NCBI GenBank assembly: GCA_016198635.1
Contig: JACQIF010000045.1
Coordinates: 1-8,188, forward strand
Length of the DNA stretch: 8,188 nucleotides
Reading direction: 5' to 3'
Origin: Candidatus Aenigmatarchaeota archaeon
GTDB lineage: Archaea > Aenigmatarchaeota > Aenigmatarchaeia > PWEA01 > JACQIF01
Shown here: one piece after another, positions 1-5,134 of the stretch
How the letters are laid out: every line of letters starts with the position of its first letter
Position numbering within the stretch: the stretch's first letter is position 1
The notes under the pieces: model-generated
The model's input: only the letters and a program-made list of their open reading frames with translations
Databases searched by the model: none
What the model was told of the DNA's origin: nothing
Program-made: the position numbers and the translations under genes

Positions 1-363
1 CCTTATCTCTGTACCGTCGGCAGAAAACTCAACATGTACTTCGTAGGCTCCGTACGTCGTGAACTTGTATGCCGCAGAGTAGTGGCCTGGTTCCGTCTCA
101 ATTGCGGCTAGCGCGTCGCTGATTCCTTTGTCGTGGTTGTCCACTGTCAGCGTAACGTTAAGGCCTGTTACAGGCGTTTCGTTCTTCTCTATACGCGCTT
201 CTATGTTCGCGGCTCCTTGACTGGCCGTCGAGGGAAATGCTTCTACTGTAAATCCTCCGGCCTCTTCAACAGTTCCTTCTGCCTCATGCGCCCATGAGAC
301 AGCCGGAATCAAGGATAGAAACAGGATTATGGCCGTCATTCTACGAGCGTTTTTAGCATTCAT
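1..363 (-). CDS. Secreted YtkA/FixH-like protein (3' end beyond window)
   Basis: 121 codons are visible and the frame stays open to base 1, so the C-terminus is missing. The N-terminus is a signal peptide: a basic stretch (NAKNARR), a hydrophobic core (TAIILFLSLIPAV) and a likely cleavage after SWA, leaving a mature protein that starts HEAEG. The mature part is predicted beta-rich and carries the pattern EPGHYSAAY...GAYEVHVEF, typical of YtkA/FixH-like immunoglobulin-fold domains found beside copper and cytochrome proteins. I chose ATG at 363 because GGAG lies 9 nt before it; the in-frame ATG at 372 touches GGAG directly and would have no spacing. It follows the CC...CxH gene by 16 nt, so the two are probably co-transcribed. 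The fold is fairly likely; an extracytoplasmic metal-related role is inferred from the neighbours. Confidence 0.8.
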   Translation of the reverse strand, partial: MNAKNARRMTAIILFLSLIPAVSWAHEAEGTVEEAGGFTVEAFPSTASQGAANIEARIEKNETPVTGLNVTLTVDNHDKGISDALAAIETEPGHYSAAYKFTTYGAYEVHVEFSADGTEIR

Positions 364-379
364 CACTTTCATCTCCGCG

Positions 380-1258
380 CTAAGCACCGCAACTGCCACC
401 GCTTCCTGACTTGGGAAGCAGTCCTTGTTTCTGCAACGGGCCGTACACGTTAGAGAACCATCCACTGCCGCTCGAGTACTTTGCGCTTACGACGGCACGG
501 GCGCTGCCCCAGTAATCTTTGCCTTCAGTTGCTAACAGCGTTGCCGTGGCAGCATACTGTCCCTCGAACCACAATGTGTTGGCCTGAAGGGCGAGCGTAT
601 AGAGTTCGTCTTCGTTTAGTCCCTGCGAGGCGCCCAGTTCGAGCAGAGCGAGCATCGCGGCGCCGTGGTTGCAGTCAGGGAACGCCGTCGGATTATCGCA
701 GCACGGCCTGTAAACGTTATCCGCGACTCGTTCGACGAGCGTTTGCTGGTCTGGAGTTAGCTTGACAATCTCCAGTTTGTTGAAATAGGTCATCGCATCC
801 GCCTTGCCTAGAGTCCAGCCACCGGTGGACGCGAGGTTCGCTATACCGTCGTATTTAGCGGACTCGTCAAGGATTGGGTTTTTGTTGGCGATGCCAAGCG
901 CCCACAGGACGTTGAGGATGAAGCGCTCGTTTTCCTTTGTTAGTGCGAGCGGCTGTGTTGAGGGTTTTGTAAGAAGATTCGTCTGTTCCTCTGTCAGCGT
1001 CCCGCCGTACACTTCTTTAAATTTTTCGATGTCGATTGCCCCGCTCTCGACGAGTTTCGGTATGGCGTTGCCAAGCATTATGCTTGTCTGGAAACCGCCT
1101 TCGGGAATCGGGCTGGCCTGCGCCAGATGGATCTGCGATGACGCGGTCTTGGTTTGCGATGTTATCACCAGAAGCATTATCAGAAATAGCACCGCTATCA
1201 TCGGCACTACATTCGATGGCTGTTTGCGTTTTGGTTTCCTTTTTGCCAGACGAAACAC
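380..1258 (-). CDS. Membrane-anchored CC...CxH protein, unknown function
   Basis: 292 residues. A basic N-terminus (RLAKRKPKRKQ) is followed by one membrane segment (about 18-34), with the rest predicted outside the cell. The helical body holds a motif at 184-205: RPCC, a short loop, then DCNH and an Ala/Leu-rich helix (C186, C187, C196, H198). It then reads NEDELYTLALQANTLWFEGQY. The protein at 3883-4527 has the same order of elements (CEYCC, CGCAH, AM..L helix, then LEELGKWKTLFFPEQ), so I regard them as distant relatives. The tail is SGSGGSCGA, again with a near-terminal Cys (C290). The GTG start lies 27 nt from the centre of a TATA-like box and an in-frame TAA lies 8 codons upstream, so a leaderless start is likely. 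The Cys/His cluster suggests metal or thiol chemistry; no function is established. Confidence 0.85.
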   Translation of the reverse strand: MFRLAKRKPKRKQPSNVVPMIAVLFLIMLLVITSQTKTASSQIHLAQASPIPEGGFQTSIMLGNAIPKLVESGAIDIEKFKEVYGGTLTEEQTNLLTKPSTQPLALTKENERFILNVLWALGIANKNPILDESAKYDGIANLASTGGWTLGKADAMTYFNKLEIVKLTPDQQTLVERVADNVYRPCCDNPTAFPDCNHGAAMLALLELGASQGLNEDELYTLALQANTLWFEGQYAATATLLATEGKDYWGSARAVVSAKYSSGSGWFSNVYGPLQKQGLLPKSGSGGSCGA

Positions 1259-1280
1259 CTGTACAGGCTTGTTTTTGGGA

Positions 1281-1288
1281 TATTAAAT
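1281..1288 (-). promoter_or_regulatory. TATA box for the 292-residue CC...CxH gene
   Basis: Read on the minus strand this is ATTTAATA. Its centre is about 27 nt from the GTG at 1258, the spacing expected for a leaderless archaeal transcript beginning at the start codon. No SD-like sequence at useful spacing was seen. Confidence 0.6.
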
Positions 1289-1295
1289 GTCTTGG

Positions 1296-1315
1296 TGCCG
1301 CTTTTCTTGGCGGCA
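1296..1315. promoter_or_regulatory. Inverted repeat between divergent promoters
   Basis: Perfect 6-bp arms TGCCGC and GCGGCA are separated by 8 nt (TTTTCTTG). The repeat sits between the two outward-facing TATA boxes at 1281-1288 and 1321-1327. It is placed to control both the CC...CxH/YtkA-like pair and the HxlR-type gene. Autoregulation by the HxlR-type protein is a reasonable guess because such regulators often bind inverted repeats by their own promoter. It is short, so chance cannot be excluded. Confidence 0.4.
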
Positions 1316-1320
1316 TGTGA

Positions 1321-1327
1321 TATAAAT
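1321..1327 (+). promoter_or_regulatory. TATA box for the HxlR-type regulator
   Basis: TATAAAT, preceded by GTGA. Its centre at 1324 is 27 nt before the GTG at 1351, which points to a leaderless transcript and decides the start codon of the gene. Confidence 0.6.
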
Positions 1328-1350
1328 TCTTGCTATGCAAAGGGATAGCG

Positions 1351-1698
1351 GTGTTTTTCATGGGGTGCATAGTCCTGGAATCCGCCCACCTGATGGGCAA
1401 AAAGTGGACAATACCGCTCTTCGAGGAGATCGCGCTCGGCAGGTTCCACGGCTTCAACCGCTTCGCGGATGCCGCTGGCATGACTCCAAGAATTCTTTCA
1501 AAACAGCTAAAGGAACTGGAAGGCGCCGGACTGATAAAACGCGTTAACGGCGCGAGCGGATATGCTCTCACAGACAAGGGCCGCAGCTTCGACGAACTCG
1601 TTGCCGGAATCAAAAGATGGAATGTCAAATGGAATGGCCTTCCCGAATCGTGCCTCACCACTTCGTGCGCACAGTGCGACAGGCTGTCCAAGTTATAA
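1351..1698 (+). CDS. HxlR-family winged-helix regulator with Cys tail
   Basis: 115 residues from the GTG at 1351. The GKKWTIPLFEEIALGRFHGFNRF segment, then TPRILSKQLKELEGAGLIKR and YALTDKGRSF, follow the HxlR pattern: helix 1, recognition helix-turn-helix, then the wing. Members usually dimerise and bind operator DNA, and several respond to thiol-reactive compounds through a Cys near the N-terminus. Here C6 occupies such a position, and the C-terminus adds CLTTSCAQC (C101, C106, C109), which could bind metal or form a disulfide. A TTG at 1330 and ATG at 1360 are in-frame alternatives; GTG 1351 is preferred from the TATA spacing. It lies convergent to the seven-gene operon and divergent to the CC...CxH gene. 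It probably controls genes in this island; target and ligand are unknown. Confidence 0.88.
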   Translation: MFFMGCIVLESAHLMGKKWTIPLFEEIALGRFHGFNRFADAAGMTPRILSKQLKELEGAGLIKRVNGASGYALTDKGRSFDELVAGIKRWNVKWNGLPESCLTTSCAQCDRLSKL

Positions 1699-1851
1699 GT
1701 TCCTGCTTACGGGCTTGACAAACTGCGTGGGGCTCCTCGCGAAAGCGTCTTTGCACGTTTGGCTGCAGAAATAATATGTCTGCCCGGGTTTCCTCACTTT
1801 CGGAGCACCCTTCGTTTCCACTTCCATGCCGCAAACAACGTCTTTTTCCAT
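1693..1851 (-). CDS. 52-residue YHS-domain protein
   Basis: A small gene with a strong SD site (GGAGGTGA at 1856-1863) 7 nt before ATG 1851. The protein begins MEKDVVCGMEVE and continues GQTYYFCSQTCKDAF. That is the core YHS pattern: CGM, then YFC...C, giving C7, C29 and C33. YHS domains occur in copper and other heavy-metal ATPases and as stand-alone metal-binding proteins. The ATPase at 5956 has the same module fused to its N-terminus (DPICGM...YFCSERC), so this may be a separate cytoplasmic metal donor or buffer for that pump; this is inferred. It is the last gene of the seven-gene operon, 4 nt after the MerT-like gene. Its stop overlaps the convergent regulator's stop. Confidence 0.92.
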   Translation of the reverse strand: MEKDVVCGMEVETKGAPKVRKPGQTYYFCSQTCKDAFARSPTQFVKPVSRNL

Positions 1852-1855
1852 CTTG

Positions 1856-1863
1856 TCACCTCC
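1856..1863 (-). promoter_or_regulatory. Strong SD site for the YHS gene
   Basis: GGAGGTGA on the minus strand is nearly the full complement expected for a 16S rRNA 3' end. It also forms the last codon and stop of the preceding gene (AGG AGG TGA). It suggests efficient or coupled translation of the small YHS protein. Confidence 0.85.
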
Positions 1864-2287
1864 TTTCTTCGTTCAAACACTCCTCGTACAGTAATGGGTG
1901 ATGGGACACGTGCTCCCTCCATTGCTCCGGCGTGTAGCCGGCAGCCGGCGCACATTTGGATGGCTGCGGCGACACGTCCGCTGTTTCAGGAGGAAGCGCC
2001 ACCAGCAAAACGAACAATATTAGCACGGCTGCGAGAAGGCCGAAACCCACAGGCTTCAAGAGCGCCTTTGGCGACATTCCGTGCTTTGTGCACGTCCAGA
2101 GACTCCACAATATCAGAACAGCGCTTATGACAAGCAAAGGCGTGCTGTAGGGTTGCAGGAATGCCAGAGGCACACCGAGCAGGGCGACCCCAAATAACGC
2201 GAAGGCTACGATGAGCGTCTGGCACACAGTGTGGCAGGCAGCGAAGCCGAGACCGAAGCCTCCGGCCGCGCCTGTTTTCGCCGTCAG
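1856..2287 (-). CDS. MerT-like small membrane protein; start codon uncertain (CTG?)
   Basis: About 143 residues from a candidate CTG at 2287. The sequence GAAGGFGLGFAACHTVCQTLIV opens the first of three membrane segments, carrying a CxxxC pair. The second starts after FLQPYSTP, which resembles the region after the Cys pair in MerT/MerC-type metal transporters. The third is LLAAVLILFVLLVAL. A tail follows with two more Cys and the phrase YTPEQWREHVSHHPLLYEECL. No ATG, GTG or TTG lies at the expected start. CTG would give a 4-bp CTGA overlap with the preceding stop, matching the usual ATGA coupling. The in-frame ATG far upstream (2503) adds low-complexity charged sequence antisense to membrane protein logic and lies inside the PCYCGC gene, so I reject it. 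The protein probably handles a soft metal at the membrane; the substrate is not shown. Confidence 0.75.
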   Translation of the reverse strand: MTAKTGAAGGFGLGFAACHTVCQTLIVAFALFGVALLGVPLAFLQPYSTPLLVISAVLILWSLWTCTKHGMSPKALLKPVGFGLLAAVLILFVLLVALPPETADVSPQPSKCAPAAGYTPEQWREHVSHHPLLYEECLNEERR

Positions 2288-2679
2288 TGCATCTGTCCTG
2301 CGTACTTTGCGTTTATTGCGCGTACTATCTCCTCCTTGCTCTTGCCTTCGCTGTCCATTTTCTTGACGCTCAACGCGTCCATTATGCACATCTCGCACTC
2401 GCTCGCATGGCGCTCGAACGCATCGCCATTTTTGTAGCAGTCCAGAAGACCACGCGAATGCAGGCGGCCTCCGTGGGGATGCTGCATGCAACCGCAATAG
2501 CACGGGACGCCGTCGAGCTTTTCAGGGTTCGCTGAGGCAAACACGTAAGCCTCCTTGATCAGCGGATACCCAGTGGCATAAGGAGGCATTGCCTCGGATG
2601 CCGGCGGGCGCGCTGTGGCCGCGAAGAGCGCTATTCCAGCAACCAGCGCAATCAGTGAAACAACAAGCGCGTTCTTCAT
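2284..2679 (-). CDS. PCYCGC-motif extracytoplasmic protein
   Basis: 131 residues from ATG 2679. A signal peptide or anchor (VVSLIALVAGIALFAAT) leads to a mature domain with VPCYCGC (C60, C62, C64), an HPHGGRLHSRGLLDCY segment (C81), HASECEMC (C95, C98) and a helical end KSKEEIVRAINAKY. The spacing matches the family named after its PCYCGC motif, whose function is unknown. Six Cys plus clustered His suggest metal binding or redox chemistry outside the membrane. ATG 2679 is preferred over the in-frame GTG at 2700 because GAGGGAT lies just before it. It is separated by 33 nt from the helical protein gene upstream and overlaps the MerT-like gene downstream. It lacks a lipobox Cys in the signal region, so it is either released or held by an uncleaved anchor. 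Confidence 0.88.
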   Translation of the reverse strand: MKNALVVSLIALVAGIALFAATARPPASEAMPPYATGYPLIKEAYVFASANPEKLDGVPCYCGCMQHPHGGRLHSRGLLDCYKNGDAFERHASECEMCIMDALSVKKMDSEGKSKEEIVRAINAKYAGQMH

Positions 2680-2712
2680 TCTTATCCCTCGTAGCAGCAC
2701 GCCAGCGCCTTT

Positions 2713-3099
2713 CTAGCCGCGGCGGCGAGTTTTGTCCTGAGACTTTTTCCTTTCATCCATTCCAACCTCCCTGAACAGCCAGAACATCTTGTAAAGGTCG
2801 AAGGCCGCCTTCCTGTAAAAGGCGCACTTCTTCCCCGATTCCTTCGACGCCACTTCGAGCAGGCGCATCACAGCAGACAGCGTGTGTTTCGTGGAACACC
2901 ACAGTTCGCCACGCGGCTCGCCTATCAGGTCTTTCATGCAGCGGACGCGCAGCGCGCGGACGTCCCGTCCCATTTCGTAGAAATCGTCCTCGCCGGTTTT
3001 TGCCGCGGTGAACGCAAGATGCTCTTCTAGGCTTATCAAATTCACGACTGCCATGGTAAGGTCCTGCGCCTTCGATATGTCACCACGGTCTTCTTTCAT
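2713..3099 (-). CDS. Conserved-looking helical cytoplasmic protein, unknown
   Basis: 128 residues, no signal peptide or membrane segment, predicted nearly all alpha-helical. Recognisable blocks are NLISLEEHLAFTAAKTGEDDFYEM, ALRVRCMKDLIGEPRGELWCSTKH, LSAVMRLLEVASK and AAFDLYKMFWLFREVGM. I recall similar proteins in uncultured archaea (ELWC.KH followed by MRL.EV) but no function. The EEH, CMK, ELWC and KH residues could form a metal or cofactor site in a helical bundle; that is inference. ATG 3099 overlaps the stop of the HCPLC gene by 4 bp (ATGA), which indicates translational coupling. Its retention inside an operon of secreted or membrane proteins suggests a cytoplasmic partner or sensor. 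Confidence 0.8.
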   Translation of the reverse strand: MKEDRGDISKAQDLTMAVVNLISLEEHLAFTAAKTGEDDFYEMGRDVRALRVRCMKDLIGEPRGELWCSTKHTLSAVMRLLEVASKESGKKCAFYRKAAFDLYKMFWLFREVGMDERKKSQDKTRRRG

Positions 3100-3623
3100 A
3101 CCAAGGCCCCTGATGCGTATAACAGCGCGTCTATAACGATCAGAATCAGCAGGGGCAAAACGATGCCCTGGAACGGAATGTGGTTGCGGCCGCCATTGGA
3201 CCTGCGGATCGTTGAGTGAAGCTCAAACGCGGCGACGCTAACAACTGCCCCGAGCACAGTCCCGAGCAGGAGCTTGTCAACACCGAATATCCGCGGGGCG
3301 AAAACGCTGAGTATGCCGGACAACTGGAGGCCGGCGAGAGTCAGGGCCAGCGATGCGGTCGTCAGGACATAAGGATGCGCCGAGAGCCTGGCGTAACGAC
3401 TCTTGTGGGCTCTTAATCTTGACGAAACGGCGCGCGCCAGCCAGAACGCTGTCGAGACTGTGAAAGCACCCAAGAACGTTCCTGTGATGACGTCGTCCAG
3501 ACCGGCGACACGCGACGTGGCGACCAGCGCGCCTGTTGCAGCAGTGCAGAGGGGACAGTGAGCCGAGACTGTCCGTGCACTGGCCAAAAAGAACAGCACG
3601 CCTGCAAGAACAGCGATCAGCAT
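3096..3623 (-). CDS. Multi-pass membrane protein with AHCPLC motif
   Basis: 175 residues. The N-terminal hydrophobic segment ends SARTVSAHCPLCTAATGA, as if a signal peptide or first helix places H22-C23-P24-L25-C26 at the outer face. Further membrane segments are about 45-65, 86-108, 118-136 and 152-172. A basic loop (SSRLRAHKSRYARL) and a second one (STIRRSNGGRN) probably face the cytoplasm. The CPLC pair resembles a redox CxxC or a soft-metal site. I do not recognise a named family. The start is ATG 3623, overlapping the previous stop by 7 bp. GGAGG abuts this ATG with no spacing, whereas the equivalent SD site before the 88-residue gene is 6 nt upstream of its ATG. The mode of initiation is therefore slightly unclear. 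Confidence 0.82.
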   Translation of the reverse strand: MLIAVLAGVLFFLASARTVSAHCPLCTAATGALVATSRVAGLDDVITGTFLGAFTVSTAFWLARAVSSRLRAHKSRYARLSAHPYVLTTASLALTLAGLQLSGILSVFAPRIFGVDKLLLGTVLGAVVSVAAFELHSTIRRSNGGRNHIPFQGIVLPLLILIVIDALLYASGALV

Positions 3624-3883
3624 CCTCCTACCATTCCTCCACCGCCGTTGCTATTCTGGCCCTCCAGACGCGCTGGCAGGGTTCCGTGGTGTTCGTACAT
3701 CATCTTCTCTTCGGCTGTCCAGCCGCTCATGTCAACGCCATTATCCGGCGACAGCTTCGATTCGAGCGCGTTAATCTGATACATCTGGAACAGCGAAACG
3801 ACCAACAACAGCGCAAGCAAAATCGGGACAGCGTACTCCCTCGGATTGAACTCCATCACCAGCGTATCTTTGTGTTTCGCCAT
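3617..3883 (-). CDS. 88-residue anchored protein ending GGMVGGC
   Basis: From ATG 3883: a short basic and polar head, one membrane segment (about 17-36, ending LFQMYQINALES), then a tail with GWTAEEKMMYEHHGTLP and a Gly/Asn linker ending GGGGMVGGC. The membrane segment and the following IN/I-ALES stretch match the N-terminus of the preceding 214-residue protein, and both end in GGMVGGC. The HH pair (65-66), nearby Met residues and terminal Cys could bind metal. I chose ATG 3883 over ATG 3889 because GGGGG sits 6 nt before it. The start shares one base with the stop of the upstream gene (TGATG). Function unknown; it looks like a short paralogue or partner of the 214-residue protein, lacking its CC...CxCxH domain. 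Confidence 0.85.
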   Translation of the reverse strand: MAKHKDTLVMEFNPREYAVPILLALLLVVSLFQMYQINALESKLSPDNGVDMSGWTAEEKMMYEHHGTLPARLEGQNSNGGGGMVGGC

Positions 3884-4527
3884 CAACATCCCCCTACCAT
3901 GCCGCCGTCACTCGTTATGCCCCGGTATTTGTTGGAAGCCATGTTCACGTAGTTCAGTTCTATTCCTCTGGACTGCAGAACACGCGCTTTAGCCGTTATC
4001 TGTTCGGGGAAGAACAGGGTCTTCCATTTTCCAAGCTCTTCCAAGATGGCATCGTCTGTCATGCTGCCATGTTCTGTTATGAGGTATTTCGCCAAGCCGC
4101 GCATCGCGTAACTGTGCGCGCAACCGCAAGCCGCACTGCCGTCAGGGAATATTATCGACTCTGCGCCGCAGCAGTACTCGCAACTTAACTGGGACGTGAT
4201 GCCCACGTAACGCTGCAAGTCTGCGCCGGCGAGTTCTGTATTGACATCGAGAAGGCCGAGCTTTCGTATGGTTTCGTCGGCTTTTTGCGGGCTGGCTGCC
4301 GAAACGTCGTCATAGCTCACGCCAAGCTCCTTCCCGTATATGTCCGGCGTCCCTCGCGGGATAATGTTAAGTGTGTCCGCTATGCCCACCGCACTGGACT
4401 CATAAGACAACGGTATTCCGCTGGTTGTGCTGCTGAGGCTGGCAATCTGTATCGTATTGAAAGCGGTCACGACTATGAGCGCGGCGAGCAGTGCTATGGT
4501 CAAAGTTTCCTTGCGTCCCTTTTTCAT
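3883..4527 (-). CDS. Membrane-anchored CEYCC...CGCAH protein ending GGMVGGC
   Basis: 214 residues. A basic start (MKKGRKE) and one membrane segment (about 9-30) put the rest outside the cell. A mostly polar region leads to the motif block at 115-145: CEYCC (C116, C119, C120), IIFPDG, ACGCAH (C134, C136, H138) and the helix AMRGLAKYL. Next come LEELGKWKTLFFPEQ and the terminal GGMVGGC (C214). I recall such blocks in uncultured archaeal proteins, without known function. The 292-residue protein at 380-1258 shares the order of motifs. The Cys/His set suits a metal cluster, a Cu(I) site or a disulfide centre. It is the first gene of the seven-gene operon; ATG 4527 is about 27 nt from a TATA-like box, with a perfect palindrome just upstream of that. 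Confidence 0.87.
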   Translation of the reverse strand: MKKGRKETLTIALLAALIVVTAFNTIQIASLSSTTSGIPLSYESSAVGIADTLNIIPRGTPDIYGKELGVSYDDVSAASPQKADETIRKLGLLDVNTELAGADLQRYVGITSQLSCEYCCGAESIIFPDGSAACGCAHSYAMRGLAKYLITEHGSMTDDAILEELGKWKTLFFPEQITAKARVLQSRGIELNYVNMASNKYRGITSDGGMVGGC

Positions 4528-4549
4528 ACGCGCAGTGGACTGAAACAGC

Positions 4550-4557
4550 AGATATGG
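4550..4557 (-). promoter_or_regulatory. TATA-like box for the seven-gene operon
   Basis: On the minus strand the region reads CCATATCT. It is centred about 27 nt before ATG 4527, fitting a leaderless transcript. The box itself is weak, which would suit a promoter that depends on an activator or is tightly controlled. Confidence 0.45.
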
Positions 4558-4562
4558 GTTGC

Positions 4563-4580
4563 AGTGAAACTAGTTTCACT
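4563..4580. promoter_or_regulatory. 18-bp perfect palindrome, probable operator
   Basis: AGTGAAACTAGTTTCACT is fully self-complementary. It overlaps the last codons and stop of the membrane-bound regulator gene and lies directly upstream of the TATA-like box of the seven-gene operon. A related half-site, ACTGAAAC, occurs at 4539-4546 near the expected transcription start. Position and symmetry suit a dimeric winged-helix regulator, with the neighbouring membrane-bound regulator the first candidate and the HxlR-type protein the second. Confidence 0.65.
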
Positions 4581-5064
4581 TCAGAACGACGATATTGGAC
4601 ATCCCGCGCCTCCGGCGTTCGAGGACCCCGGAGAACTCCATCTTGTCCAATATGCGCGTGACGCGCACTTTCGAGAGTCCTGTTTCCCTGACGAGATCAG
4701 CCTGATGCACAGAACCGTTGCTCTTCAGCAACGTGTCATATATCTTCCTTTCAATGCCGTCGAGCTTGCCTGTGTCGACTGTCTTGAACTTCGCTTCTTC
4801 CTGGCCACCTTGCGGGAAACTAAGATAGAACCCCGCTGCCAAAACGAGGAATCCTATGACGAACATGCCTGCAACTGTCCAGGAGAAGATGCTGTTGTGG
4901 ACAGGGCACTCTTCGGCCGGGATTCCCTGCGAGTGCGTGAGGTCGCACAGGAAAGCCTGCTGCTTGTCCACGTCAGACTTGGCTATCGCCGTAACAAGTA
5001 TCAGAAGCACGGCCGCCCCAATTAGCAGGCGGCCCACGGACTGTTTCTTGATAATGACTTTCAT
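4576..5064 (-). CDS. Two-TM membrane-bound winged-helix regulator
   Basis: 162 residues from ATG 5064. Membrane segment 1 is about 10-28, an outer loop follows (29-58), segment 2 is about 60-82 and a cytoplasmic tail carries a DNA-binding domain. The loop contains FLC (C40) and EECPVH (C53, H56), suitable for sensing a soft metal or thiol state outside the cell. The C-terminal part (about 103-162) reads LDGIERKIYDTLLKSNGSVHQADLVRETGLSKVRVTRILDKMEFSGVLERRRRGMSNIVVL, a clear winged helix-turn-helix with recognition helix SKVRVTRILDKM. Such membrane-tethered HTH proteins occur widely in archaea and are thought to pass signals directly to DNA. An in-frame TTG at 5076 is a less likely start. It sits between the heme protein and the seven-gene operon, next to the 18-bp palindrome. 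Confidence 0.87.
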   Translation of the reverse strand: MKVIIKKQSVGRLLIGAAVLLILVTAIAKSDVDKQQAFLCDLTHSQGIPAEECPVHNSIFSWTVAGMFVIGFLVLAAGFYLSFPQGGQEEAKFKTVDTGKLDGIERKIYDTLLKSNGSVHQADLVRETGLSKVRVTRILDKMEFSGVLERRRRGMSNIVVLK

Positions 5065-5083
5065 GCCATGCCACAAACGTTAG

Positions 5084-5094
5084 AGTAAAAAGTT
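5084..5094 (-). promoter_or_regulatory. Weak TATA-like element for the membrane regulator
   Basis: On the minus strand the AT-rich run AACTTTTTACT lies about 25-27 nt before ATG 5064. It is a poor match to a TATA box but is the only AT-rich element at the right spacing; read-through from the heme-protein gene is the alternative. Confidence 0.3.
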
Positions 5095-5112
5095 ACACAT
5101 TTGAAGCATGCA

Positions 5113-5128
5113 GTATCACAAAAGATAC
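5113..5128. promoter_or_regulatory. Inverted repeat GTATC-N6-GATAC
   Basis: GTATC and GATAC flank ACAAAA in the 70-bp gap between the heme-protein gene and the membrane regulator gene. The core TATC-N6-GATA with an A-rich spacer recurs at 5866-5879 upstream of the heme-protein gene. That makes an operator more likely than a terminator, although a weak hairpin in the transcript is possible. Confidence 0.4.
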
Positions 5129-5134
5129 CGTACG

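Noticed and set aside
804..1286. Open frame on the plus strand, 160 codons
   Set aside because: Antisense to the 292-residue CC...CxH gene. The translation lacks any recognisable domain, while the minus strand has an anchor, motifs and a promoter.
1693..2287. Reading the MerT-like/YHS/HxlR set as a mercury-resistance (mer) operon
   Set aside because: No MerA reductase or MerR regulator is present, and the pump carries the Cu(I) signature. The MerT resemblance is only in topology and the Cys pair.
2288..2503. N-terminal extension of the MerT-like gene up to an ATG at 2503
   Set aside because: The extra residues are Arg/Gln-rich, overlap the whole Cys-rich part of the PCYCGC gene in another frame and have no homology-like features.
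4285..5025. Open frame on the plus strand, 246 codons
   Set aside because: Spans the antisense of two well-supported minus-strand genes and the palindrome between them. Composition is irregular with no domain or initiation signal.
5113..5128. Inverted repeat as a transcription terminator of the heme-protein gene
   Set aside because: The stem is only 5 bp and A/T-rich, and the same arms recur in a promoter region, so an operator was preferred.
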